From assembly GCA_016779935.1 (NCBI GenBank), contig JADHMQ010000002.1:39649-103648 (forward strand): 64,000 nucleotides of DNA, written 5' to 3'. Positions 1 through 8,297 of this stretch are shown piece by piece. The notes under the pieces were generated by a model. It was not told the origin of the DNA, did not search any database, and was given only the letters and a program-made list of their open reading frames with translations. Made by a program: the position numbers and the translations under genes. This DNA comes from Flavobacteriales bacterium (GTDB taxonomy: Bacteria; Bacteroidota; Bacteroidia; Flavobacteriales; UBA7312). Position 1 is the first letter of the stretch; each line of letters opens with the position of its first letter.

Positions 1-2
1 AT

Positions 3-77
3 TATCATTTAACTATTGGATGCGTTGGTGGAGAGAAGCAATTTTTTAAGAAAGGAAACATTTCGCTTATTAGATGA
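3..77 (+). CDS. C-terminal end of a T9SS type B sorting-domain protein (5' truncated by the window)
   Basis: Only the last 24 codons are in the window. The frame runs from the left edge and stops at TGA 75-77. Its last residues, KKGNISLIR, are the usual ending of the gliding-motility-associated (type B) C-terminal domain that directs large secreted adhesins through the type IX secretion system. The stop overlaps the next start codon as ATGA (74-77), so translation is probably coupled to the PorP/SprF gene. In Bacteroidota, PorP/SprF genes commonly follow type B cargo genes (for example sprB-sprF), which supports the reading. The rest of the protein lies outside the window, so its size and other domains are unknown. 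Confidence 0.7.
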   Translation, partial: YHLTIGCVGGEKQFFKKGNISLIR

Positions 78-997
78 AAAATTGGATTTACATACTTCTT
101 TTGTGTCCATTTCTTGGCTTTACTCAAGATATCCAATTTAGTCAGTGGTACAATAACCCCTTTTACCTAAACCCTGCTAATACTGGTCTGTTTGATGGCG
201 ATTACAGAATAACAGCTCATCAACGTGAGCAATGGGCAAGTGTAAGTATTCCTTTTAACAGTACATCTGTGGCTTTCGATATGCCTTTTAAATCGTGGGG
301 CTTTGGAGCCCAATTGTTAAGGGATCAGTCCGGGAGTTCAAATTTATCACTAACACAATTATCCATATCAGCAGCACGTTTTGTAGAACGCTGGAGCTTT
401 GGTTTACAACTTGGATTTGCTCAACAGAATATTGATTACTCTGAATTGTACTTTCTGGATTCTGGCGAACAAATCCCCTCTTTAAGTAAGAGCTTTATGG
501 ACATAGGACTTGGCATAAATAACACCCTTTACATTTCTGATTCAGAACTTAAACTCGGCTATTCATTGGCCCATATAAATAAGCCTAACCGTTCGTTTTA
601 TTCCAATGAGGATTTGCTAGCGGTAAAGCATCAGATAAGTACCGTTCTACAGAAACCCCTTAACACTGAATGGTCCTTAGAGCCTTTTTTCTATTATGCT
701 TTGCAAAGCAAACAAGCACAATCTATGATAGGCTCGAAGCTTACATTTGATATCAGCGAATATTACTTCCAAGATATAAAATTAGAAGCCGGTAGTTTCT
801 ACCGCTTCGGTGATGCGGTGGGCTTATTAGTTGGTATTAATTGGCAAAGCAGTCATTTAGCATTTTCTTACGACTGGAACGTATCGGACCTAGTGCCAGC
901 AAGTAACTCATTAGGTGCTTGGGAACTTTCGTTTAGACATATTATAAAATCTTCGATGCCTCGACCATCGTACAAAACGTGTCCAACCTTCTTATGA
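74..997 (+). CDS. PorP/SprF family type IX secretion outer-membrane protein
   Basis: 307 residues with a signal peptide at about 1-17. The start of the mature protein (QDIQFSQWYNNPFYLNPANTG) shows the PorP/SprF hallmark: a Q-F-S-Q-hydrophobic segment followed by NPA. The rest alternates short polar and aromatic beta strands, as expected of an outer-membrane barrel. Family members assist the T9SS, often by anchoring or exporting the type B cargo encoded next to them. The gene is joined to its neighbours on both sides by ATGA overlaps (74-77 and 994-997), so it sits in a translationally coupled trio. The family assignment is firm. Which cargo it serves is inferred from context only. Confidence 0.88.
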   Translation: MKNWIYILLLCPFLGFTQDIQFSQWYNNPFYLNPANTGLFDGDYRITAHQREQWASVSIPFNSTSVAFDMPFKSWGFGAQLLRDQSGSSNLSLTQLSISAARFVERWSFGLQLGFAQQNIDYSELYFLDSGEQIPSLSKSFMDIGLGINNTLYISDSELKLGYSLAHINKPNRSFYSNEDLLAVKHQISTVLQKPLNTEWSLEPFFYYALQSKQAQSMIGSKLTFDISEYYFQDIKLEAGSFYRFGDAVGLLVGINWQSSHLAFSYDWNVSDLVPASNSLGAWELSFRHIIKSSMPRPSYKTCPTFL

Positions 998-2874
998 AAC
1001 ACCAATTATTTACATACCTCTTTTGCCTAATGGCAACGTTTTCTTTCGGACAAAACAAGTCCGCTTTGGTTAACGAAGGCAATTATTATTTTGAGCTCAA
1101 GGACTACTTTTCTACTATATACTTTTACGAATTAGCCTTGGAAAAGGACAGTACATTAAGCAGTTTGTGGCACCCTTTAGCAGAAAGCTATCACCTCACC
1201 CATCAGTATTCCAAAGCCATTAGGTATTTTCAAAAGGCAGAGGCTTTAAAGCAAGATGCTAAGTACCCCAACATTCTTTTGTATTTAGGGATGTTACATA
1301 AAAATATAGGCAGTTATGAGGAGGCTTCTACCTACCTTCAAACTTTTTTGGATGAACATCCCTATCCATCTGATTATTGGTACAGAAAAGGCTTGATGGA
1401 ACTCAAAGGCAGTGAGTTAGCACAATTCATGAAAGATAAGGATGAGGTAAGTGTAGAACATTTGGACGATAAGGTAAACTCTTCAGTATCTGATTTTGCA
1501 CCCTTTACAGACGACAAGGGGCATTTGTATTTTTCATCAATGGAAAAAGATGACGGACTTGCAAATGAGCTATATATTGGACACCGTTCTAAACTGATGA
1601 TTGCCGACAAAGGAGGGATTGCAAAAGCCTTCAATGTCTTCAACGATTTGGATTATCATATTGCTAATTTATCTTTAAATCCTGATGGTACTGAAGCCTT
1701 TTTTACCAAGTGTAAGAATGAAAAAAATGAGATACAATGCTATTTATACAAGAGCATTTTAAAAGATGGTTTGTGGCAAACACCTCAGCTAATGGACGAA
1801 CGCTTTAACACTACGAATGCCAAAAATACCCATCCGCAATGGGCGTTGTGGGAAGGCGTTGAAGGGCTTTTTATCTCATCGGACAGAAGAGGAGGAGAAG
1901 GCGATTTGGACATTTGGTTTATACCAATGCAAGGCAGTCCTCAACACTTAGGTAATGGCATTAATACAGTAGGCAAGGAAGTAACGCCATTTTACCATTC
2001 GACAGAAAGGGTATTGTATTTTAGTTCTGATTTTCATCCTGGTTTGGGAGGCTTTGATATTTTCCAAACACCTTGGGAAGAAAATTGGGGTTTAGTATCA
2101 AATGTTGGAAAACCGCTAAACAGCAGTGCCAACGATTTGTACTATAGCTCACGATTGGACAGCCCTTTGTTGGGGTATTTTTCTTCTAACCGAACCGGCT
2201 CACAAACCCTTAGCTACGAAAGCTGTTGTAATGATATTTATGCCTTTGAAAAAACAGAAGAATGCGTTTGTATAAAAATAGACAGCCTAGCCACTGCTAT
2301 GCGTCTTAACTTGCCTTTGAGTTTGTATTTCCATAACGATGAACCTAATCCAAATACTAGAGACACTACAACAACTCTTTCTTATACCGATGCTTATGAT
2401 TCTTTTGTTAGCCTAAAGGAAGAATACGTCAAGCGATTTGCTTCCGTTTTGGGAGGTACAGCAAAAAATCAGGCGGAAAGACAAATGCGCACCTTTTTTG
2501 ACCAAAGCGTTAATCAAGGTATGGCACAACTGCAAGCATTTGCCCAACAACTGCAAGAGGCTATGGCATTGGGTGCTAGCATTGACCTTAAACTAAAGGG
2601 CTTTACCTCACCACTGACTGATAGCGATTACAACACTCTATTGGCAAAACGACGTATTTCTAGTGTAGAAAACTACTTAAGAGCCTACAACGAGGAGGTG
2701 CTTTTACCTTATTTAGAAAGCGGAAAACTGACCCTCGTAGAGTTGCCTTTGGGCGAAACCCAAGTCAATATGGAGGTGAGTGACAATCCGAATGACAGGC
2801 GTAATTCGGTTTACAGCATAAAGGCATCAAGAGAAAGGCGTATTGAGATTCAATCCATTTCTGTTGAATTTTAG
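994..2874 (+). CDS. TPR - PD40 - OmpA-like envelope protein (PorE-like)
   Basis: The frame is open from a GTG at 979, but ATG 994 is preferred. It gives a clean signal peptide (MKHQLFTYLFCLMATFSFGQ) and overlaps the preceding stop as ATGA. The product is 626 residues. A TPR region (about 25-135) is followed by WD40-like PD40 repeats (about 150-410; motifs such as LYFSSD and GGFDIF) and a C-terminal OmpA-like peptidoglycan-binding region (about 520-626, with N-x-x-L-A-x-R-R). This resembles PorE, which links T9SS components to peptidoglycan, although I do not see PorE's carboxypeptidase-regulatory domain. Position after a cargo gene and a porP/sprF gene suggests it anchors that export unit. 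The exact role is not established. Confidence 0.75.
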   Translation: MKHQLFTYLFCLMATFSFGQNKSALVNEGNYYFELKDYFSTIYFYELALEKDSTLSSLWHPLAESYHLTHQYSKAIRYFQKAEALKQDAKYPNILLYLGMLHKNIGSYEEASTYLQTFLDEHPYPSDYWYRKGLMELKGSELAQFMKDKDEVSVEHLDDKVNSSVSDFAPFTDDKGHLYFSSMEKDDGLANELYIGHRSKLMIADKGGIAKAFNVFNDLDYHIANLSLNPDGTEAFFTKCKNEKNEIQCYLYKSILKDGLWQTPQLMDERFNTTNAKNTHPQWALWEGVEGLFISSDRRGGEGDLDIWFIPMQGSPQHLGNGINTVGKEVTPFYHSTERVLYFSSDFHPGLGGFDIFQTPWEENWGLVSNVGKPLNSSANDLYYSSRLDSPLLGYFSSNRTGSQTLSYESCCNDIYAFEKTEECVCIKIDSLATAMRLNLPLSLYFHNDEPNPNTRDTTTTLSYTDAYDSFVSLKEEYVKRFASVLGGTAKNQAERQMRTFFDQSVNQGMAQLQAFAQQLQEAMALGASIDLKLKGFTSPLTDSDYNTLLAKRRISSVENYLRAYNEEVLLPYLESGKLTLVELPLGETQVNMEVSDNPNDRRNSVYSIKASRERRIEIQSISVEF

Positions 2875-2933
2875 AGATAAAGTCTTTTAGGTTTGATTTA
2901 TTATATATTTTCGCAAAAAATTAACCTTTTTAT

Positions 2934-3830
2934 ATGAAACCAGCACTTTTAATATTAGCCGCAGGAATGGGAAGCCGATATGGTGGACTCAAGCAAATTG
3001 ATGGTATAGGACCGAATGAAGAACCCATCATAGAATATTCTATTTATGACGCTATACAGTCTGGTTTCGGAAAAATTGTATTTGTTATTCGTAAAGAATT
3101 TGATGAAGCCTTTCGTTCCCGTTTTGCTAAGTTCGAAAGTATGATTGAAATCGCTTATGCTTATCAGCCTGTACAAGTCGAATTAGAAGGGGTTGATTTG
3201 GTAGAACGTCAAAAGCCATGGGGAACGTCCCATGCTGTATTGGTTGCAAAGGAATGTATTAATGAGCCTTTTGCAGTTATCAATGCCGATGATTATTACG
3301 GAGCCAACTCCTTTAAAATAATGGCTGATTTTCTAAGTAATGATTGCTCGCCATCGGTAATGTCTATGTTAGGTTATGTTTTGGAAAATACCCTATCAGA
3401 GCATGGTACAGTAAACCGAGGGGTGTGCGAAGTAAACGCCAATAACGAACTTATTGAAGTGATTGAACGCACCAAAATTGCCAATGTTAATGGTAAGGTA
3501 GAGTATAATTTAGGTGAAGAGGGTGGAGCAGAACTTAACCCCAAAGCCAGTGTGTCTATGAACTATTGGGGTTTTCACCCTTCCATATTTGAGCACATTG
3601 AAAATGGCTTACATACCTTCATGAAAGTACATTCACAAGACCCTAAGGCAGAGTATTACATTCCAAATATAGTAACCGATTTAATCAATAATGGTACTAT
3701 GGCAGTAAGGGTAATTCCTACTACTGATACTTGGTTTGGTGTTACCTACAAAGAAGACAAGCCTATGGCAGTTGCTGCCATTGCCGAACAAATCGAAAAG
3801 GGCGTTTACCCAACACCTTTGTGGGGCTAG
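2934..3830 (+). CDS. sugar-phosphate nucleotidyltransferase family protein
   Basis: 298 residues. The N-terminal motif LAAGMGSRYGGLKQ is the nucleotide-binding loop of NTP-transferase enzymes, and NADDYYG at about 118-124 supplies the metal-binding aspartates. These enzymes join a nucleoside triphosphate to a sugar 1-phosphate for polysaccharide or cell-wall synthesis. The substrate cannot be read from the sequence. The gene stands 59 bp after the OmpA-like gene on the same strand. It differs from the RmlA gene at 36124, so the window holds two separate sugar-nucleotide enzymes. The start was chosen because the binding loop begins ten residues in, as usual for the family. Confidence 0.8.
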   Translation: MKPALLILAAGMGSRYGGLKQIDGIGPNEEPIIEYSIYDAIQSGFGKIVFVIRKEFDEAFRSRFAKFESMIEIAYAYQPVQVELEGVDLVERQKPWGTSHAVLVAKECINEPFAVINADDYYGANSFKIMADFLSNDCSPSVMSMLGYVLENTLSEHGTVNRGVCEVNANNELIEVIERTKIANVNGKVEYNLGEEGGAELNPKASVSMNYWGFHPSIFEHIENGLHTFMKVHSQDPKAEYYIPNIVTDLINNGTMAVRVIPTTDTWFGVTYKEDKPMAVAAIAEQIEKGVYPTPLWG

Positions 3831-3942
3831 GATTATAGTTTCAATAGTTTTTGACTTTGTGGATGTCCAACAAAAAGTAATACGAAGAGTAGCGTTTTTT
3901 CAATAGCAAAGAGTCTTTAAGTTTAACAATTATCACCAAGTT

Positions 3943-3978
3943 AAAAAGTTAATTCAACAAAAAATTGTAAACTTTTTT
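3943..3978. terminator. possible bidirectional terminator between convergent genes
   Basis: AAAAAGTT (3943-3950) can pair with AACTTTTT (3970-3977) across a long AT-rich loop, with A and T runs on both sides. It lies in the 178-bp gap between two converging genes. The stem is AT-only apart from one pair and the loop is long, so the call is weak. Nothing else was recognised in this gap. Confidence 0.3.
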
Positions 3979-4008
3979 AAAAAAGAGATGGTTTCTTACG
4001 CCTTCAAA

Positions 4009-5940
4009 TTACTTAGGCTCAACCCAATCGCCATAGGTTTTGATAAGGTCAATGAGGGCATCCACGGCTTGGTCTTCAGGAATGTTGCGTTGCACCACTT
4101 CTTTTTCTTTGTAGAGGGTAATTTTTCCTACACCTGTACCAACATATCCGTAGTCGGCATCGGCCATTTCACCAGGTCCATTAACGATGCAACCCATTAT
4201 ACCAATTTTTAACCCTTTGAGGTGGTTGGTTTTGGCACGAATTTTGGCCGTTGTTTCTTGCAAATCAAAGAGTGTACGTCCACAGGACGGGCAAGAGATG
4301 TATTCGGTTTTGGAGATACGCGTTCGTGTGGCTTGTAGTATGCCAAAAGCCGTTTGATTAACGGTTTGGTCAGAGCCGCAGTTTTCAGCAGCAATGAATA
4401 TACCATCGCCTAGGCCATCAAGTAATAAAGCTCCCATATCGGTTGCAGCATGCAGTTGCAACTCTTCCTCTTTGAGGTTGCCGTAGGCACGACCGATAAT
4501 AACCGGAACGTTGCATTTTTCATTCATGAGCTCAACGAACAAACGCCTTTGTTCTGCCATGCCGTGAGCGTTCCAGCTGTCAATAAGTAAAACAGCAGTA
4601 GGGTCGCTTTTCAGAGCATTGATAAGTTCAGCGCTGAGGTCAGGTAAGCAAGCATAAATAATATTCAGTTGTTCCGAAAAAGTGTCTTTTTCTAAATACT
4701 GTTTGTGAGTTAGAAAAGGATAAACTCTGTCTTCATTTTGGTGCTTTAGCCAAGTGTCGTAATGGTAAACGACGCCTAATGTTCCTGGAATGTTGAAGTC
4801 AATTTCTTCATCGCCCAAAAAGACATAATCGCATGCCATATCGCCAATGTTCCATTTGTCTGTCGGCACAGAATAGCGGTAGCCTAAGGCAAAAAAGGAA
4901 GCTGGACTTAGTTTTTTCTTGAGTGAAAAATCAGCCATAACAATAGGCACTTGCTTTTCGCCAATGTTTAAGACTTTATTGCTTTCCCTTCGGACGTAGT
5001 TATAGCTATCTATAGGGTAGCTTGTAATGGCTTTTATGTTTTGGTGTTTCTTTCTGGTGCCGTAACGCTTTACTAATTCTCTTGCTACTGGGATTTCATA
5101 TTCAGGCTCTTCTGTTAGTGATACACGAACCGTGTCGCCAATGCCATCTTCTAAAAGTGTACCAATACCTACAGCAGATTTAATACGTCCGTCTTCGCCC
5201 TCACCGGCTTCGGTTACACCCAAATGTAAGGGGTAATTCATATTTTCCTCCTTCATCTTTGCAATCAAAAGGCGATAGGCTTGCACCATCACTTGGGTGT
5301 TGCTTGCCTTCATGGAAAGGATGATGTTGTGGTAGTCTTCTTCTTGACAAATACGCAAAAACTCTAAGGCAGATTCTACCATGCCTAGTGGAGTGTCGCC
5401 ATAACGCCCTAAAATCCTATCGGAAAGCGAGCCGTGATTGGTGCCTATTCGCAAAGCAGTACCTTCTTCCTTACAAATTCTGACTAATGGAACGAAACGT
5501 TCTTTGATGCGTTGAAGTTCTTGCTGATATGTTTCATCAGTATATTCTAACTCTTCAAACTTTTTCTTATCGGCGTAGTTGCCAGGGTTTACTCTTACCT
5601 TTTCGACTATTCGAGCCGCTATTTCGGCAGCGTTTGGGGTAAAGTGTATATCGGCAACCAAAGGGGTATCATAGCCTCTAGCTCTTAATTCGTCTTTTAT
5701 ATTTTGAAGGTTCTCGGCATCTTTTTTAGAAGGAGCAGTGATTCTCACAATTTCACAACCTGCTTCTATCATTCGAATACTTTGCTCTACAGTTGCTTGA
5801 GTGTCCATAGTATCGGTCGTGGTCATGGACTGTATGCGTATAGGGTTGTCACCTCCAACACCCACATTTCCTACCATCACTTCTCTTGTTCTTGAGCGGC
5901 TGTATCTTGTTAAGCTATTACAATAAGAGGGTTTAGTCAT
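4009..5940 (-). CDS. ispG: (E)-4-hydroxy-3-methylbut-2-enyl-diphosphate synthase, long form
   Basis: This enzyme of the MEP isoprenoid pathway reductively opens 2-C-methyl-erythritol 2,4-cyclodiphosphate to HMBPP using a [4Fe-4S] cluster. The product is 643 residues. The TIM-barrel domain begins at about 20 (VMVGNVGVGGDNPIRIQSMT). The cluster ligands are C550 and C553 (SCPSC) and C584 (IMGCIVNGPGE), with the conserved glutamate at 591. The length is far above the 350-400 residues of the E. coli type. The extra block, about 290-530, is the insertion domain known from plant, Chlamydia and Bacteroidota enzymes. It is monocistronic here. Together with the polyprenyl synthase (36981) and uppS (50918) it supplies the undecaprenyl pathway. 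Confidence 0.95.
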   Translation of the reverse strand: MTKPSYCNSLTRYSRSRTREVMVGNVGVGGDNPIRIQSMTTTDTMDTQATVEQSIRMIEAGCEIVRITAPSKKDAENLQNIKDELRARGYDTPLVADIHFTPNAAEIAARIVEKVRVNPGNYADKKKFEELEYTDETYQQELQRIKERFVPLVRICKEEGTALRIGTNHGSLSDRILGRYGDTPLGMVESALEFLRICQEEDYHNIILSMKASNTQVMVQAYRLLIAKMKEENMNYPLHLGVTEAGEGEDGRIKSAVGIGTLLEDGIGDTVRVSLTEEPEYEIPVARELVKRYGTRKKHQNIKAITSYPIDSYNYVRRESNKVLNIGEKQVPIVMADFSLKKKLSPASFFALGYRYSVPTDKWNIGDMACDYVFLGDEEIDFNIPGTLGVVYHYDTWLKHQNEDRVYPFLTHKQYLEKDTFSEQLNIIYACLPDLSAELINALKSDPTAVLLIDSWNAHGMAEQRRLFVELMNEKCNVPVIIGRAYGNLKEEELQLHAATDMGALLLDGLGDGIFIAAENCGSDQTVNQTAFGILQATRTRISKTEYISCPSCGRTLFDLQETTAKIRAKTNHLKGLKIGIMGCIVNGPGEMADADYGYVGTGVGKITLYKEKEVVQRNIPEDQAVDALIDLIKTYGDWVEPK

Positions 5941-5969
5941 CAGCGTAAAAATATAAAAACACCGTTAAT

Positions 5970-5984
5970 ATAAGTTTAACTTAT
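5970..5984. repeat. 15-bp perfect palindrome upstream of ispG
   Basis: ATAAGTT-T-AACTTAT is a perfect inverted repeat around one central base, 30 bp upstream of the ispG start and 18 bp from the 3' end of the next gene. It could be an operator or simply an AT-rich chance palindrome. No T-run follows it, so it is not a convincing terminator. Confidence 0.25.
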
Positions 5985-6001
5985 CTTAAAATTAATATCG
6001 A

Positions 6002-8245
6002 CTATCGGTTTAAGACAATTTTCTGAGTGTTAATGATATCTCCACTTTGCACTTTAACAACATAAATACCATTTGAAAGAGTATCTAAATGAAGGGCCTT
6101 CTTCTGGGTATTTTCTCCCCATTTTTCTTCAACTATTTTTTGTCCGTTTACAGAATAGACTTCAACAGTTGTAGGTATTCTTGTTGAGGCATCATCTCTT
6201 TCAATAAATACTGTTCCTTCACTTACAGAAGGGTAGATGTTAAAGTTTATCATTGTGTGATTATCTATGGATACGCCATTTGTTACTCTAAACGAATGCA
6301 CTATAGCTGAGCCAAAGTCTTTGTTAAATGAACGAAATACTGAAATGGTATCGTAGTACATGAAATTTATAAAACCACTACCATCAGGTTGACCAACATT
6401 GTCCCAGTACCAAAAGTCGAGCCCATCGCCACCGGTATCATCTATTCTAAAGGTGTAACAGCCATTTCCTAAGGTAACAGTATCGTTGTAGAGGGTGTTG
6501 TTGGCACAGTTATCACGTGAATAAACGACTTCATTATTACTGTTTTTAATTGTCCAAGAGCTTTGGCTACCATAATTGTTGGTTTTTAATCGCACTAAGA
6601 ATGACGGCTTATAAACGGGTAAGTCTTCAAACTCTGATTCCATAGTGTCGTTGTCGCTATGCAAATCTGTTGTGCCATTAGGGTTTGATAAAGTAACGAT
6701 GAATTTATTTTCATTTCCATCATGAATCATTGGGTCAAGTGTTACTTCTTCCTCTTCCATAAACTTAAGGCTACCTGTCCATTGGTAAGTTTGCATTGTG
6801 CCACCTTTTACACCGTATCGAATATCTACAGAAGTTAGAATATCTTTTCCTGAGTTTCTAATTTTAATAATTGGATTGGAACAGATAGGGTTAAATCTTG
6901 AATAGACATCCTGCTTAGATGGGGCTAAAATATCAGTGACTTCAGCATCTAAGGTGAAGTTAGGCTCTGTGTACTGAAAAAGGTGTACAGCACATGAGTA
7001 AGAGGCATCTCCGTTTGGGTTGTAGTTGCTAAAATTAATGTCAATGGCAACGGAATCTAGTGACATACCAACATATGGGGTGATTTCGTGATTGTAAATA
7101 GGCACTGCCTCGCCAGGGCACCAGTTGGCACGGTCAAAAATCCATGTTCCACCTTGTGGCCAAATGGCATTAAATCCGCAATCGTCTTTCCAAATAGTAT
7201 TTCCTCCGACGATACTTCCGTTTACTTTAGCAGTATAGCTAACGCCCGAAGTAAACTCTCCTGCTTGTCCGTGGCCTGATGGAACGAACTGTAATTTATA
7301 TTCTTGAGCAGAGGGCAGTAAAGCAACTTTAGCCTCTGGCATCTGCGTTGATTCAAAACTATTGGAGTTGGAATAGCCATAGCTTGAAGCACCATTTTTA
7401 TATACATTGGATAGTTTTAAAGGTGTTCTTGGTGGTGTTCCTTCTATAAATTCAAAGTCTAACTTTACGCTAAAACCACTGCTCCACCCTGCATAAAAAG
7501 CGTCAATTTCTACAGAGTCTTTTAGTAAATGTTGGAAGTCTGTAACATCATAGGTGAAGATGTGTTTCCAGTTTTCGTCATAACCATTAGTGCCATAACT
7601 TCCATTGGCAGGGTTCATATACGTACCGTAAGGCGTGATGGCTCTACCCAACTCAAAATCTTCAATTACTTCGAAGACATTATAGGTTACGGTGTTGTTA
7701 AGGTATAGCGTTGTATCAGCAGCAATAAGTGTAGAGTCAGTGATTACTCCTTGGCTATCAAATGTTGGATTATAGTAGTCAGCGGCATAAACATATTGTG
7801 TATCTGTTACTATAAAAGGATCGTCTTGGTCTTCAAATAAGAGTAATACCATTGTGTCGTTAGCAACGGAAGTAGTTCCATTTACGCTATCCCAATTATT
7901 TGTGAATGTTGGAGAATAACTGAAGGTAGCGGAATCTACAATTTCATTATTTAATTTAAATGAAGGGGCTAAGACCATATTTGAATCCAATACACCTGTA
8001 CGGTTTCTCAATAGAATATGCACGTCATAGTCCCATCCGCTACAGCCAGTAGAAGCACAGCCCATAGTGAAGTGCATAAGCACTTTTCTGTACGATTCGC
8101 CACTATTAGGAAATTCTCCCCAGTCTTTATAATGACCGTACCATGTCATATCGGTATTGTCATGGACTTGTACAAATGTAGTGTCACCATTTTCAGCGGT
8201 TGCTACTAGGCTTGAAAGACATAAAAGGAATAATAATCTTATCAT
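6002..8245 (-). CDS. secreted PNGase F-like protein with T9SS type A sorting domain
   Basis: 747 residues with a signal peptide (about 1-17). The early region, with VHDNTDMTWYGHY at about 27-39 and then FTMGCASTGCSGWDYDV, resembles the N-terminal domain of peptide-N-glycosidase F-related proteins of Bacteroidota. PNGase F removes N-linked glycans from asparagine. I cannot verify the catalytic acidic residues by eye, so enzymatic activity is inferred. The C-terminus (about 675-747) is a type A sorting domain: NIYPSVSEGTVFIE, VEVYSVNGQKI, then GIYVVKVQ and QKIVLNR. The protein is probably exported and surface-anchored. It has its own -7 box (8271-8278) and no close partner gene. Confidence 0.72.
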   Translation of the reverse strand: MIRLLFLLCLSSLVATAENGDTTFVQVHDNTDMTWYGHYKDWGEFPNSGESYRKVLMHFTMGCASTGCSGWDYDVHILLRNRTGVLDSNMVLAPSFKLNNEIVDSATFSYSPTFTNNWDSVNGTTSVANDTMVLLLFEDQDDPFIVTDTQYVYAADYYNPTFDSQGVITDSTLIAADTTLYLNNTVTYNVFEVIEDFELGRAITPYGTYMNPANGSYGTNGYDENWKHIFTYDVTDFQHLLKDSVEIDAFYAGWSSGFSVKLDFEFIEGTPPRTPLKLSNVYKNGASSYGYSNSNSFESTQMPEAKVALLPSAQEYKLQFVPSGHGQAGEFTSGVSYTAKVNGSIVGGNTIWKDDCGFNAIWPQGGTWIFDRANWCPGEAVPIYNHEITPYVGMSLDSVAIDINFSNYNPNGDASYSCAVHLFQYTEPNFTLDAEVTDILAPSKQDVYSRFNPICSNPIIKIRNSGKDILTSVDIRYGVKGGTMQTYQWTGSLKFMEEEEVTLDPMIHDGNENKFIVTLSNPNGTTDLHSDNDTMESEFEDLPVYKPSFLVRLKTNNYGSQSSWTIKNSNNEVVYSRDNCANNTLYNDTVTLGNGCYTFRIDDTGGDGLDFWYWDNVGQPDGSGFINFMYYDTISVFRSFNKDFGSAIVHSFRVTNGVSIDNHTMINFNIYPSVSEGTVFIERDDASTRIPTTVEVYSVNGQKIVEEKWGENTQKKALHLDTLSNGIYVVKVQSGDIINTQKIVLNR

Positions 8246-8270
8246 AATTGTGCTTATATTGAATGTGCAT

Positions 8271-8278
8271 CAAATATA
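8271..8278 (-). promoter_or_regulatory. Bacteroidota -7 box for the PNGase F-like gene
   Basis: TATATTTG on the minus strand matches TAnnTTTG exactly and ends 25 nt before the ATG at 8245. No TTG at the -33 spacing is seen. Confidence 0.5.
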
Positions 8279-8297
8279 AGAAGAAAAGGGAAAAAAA

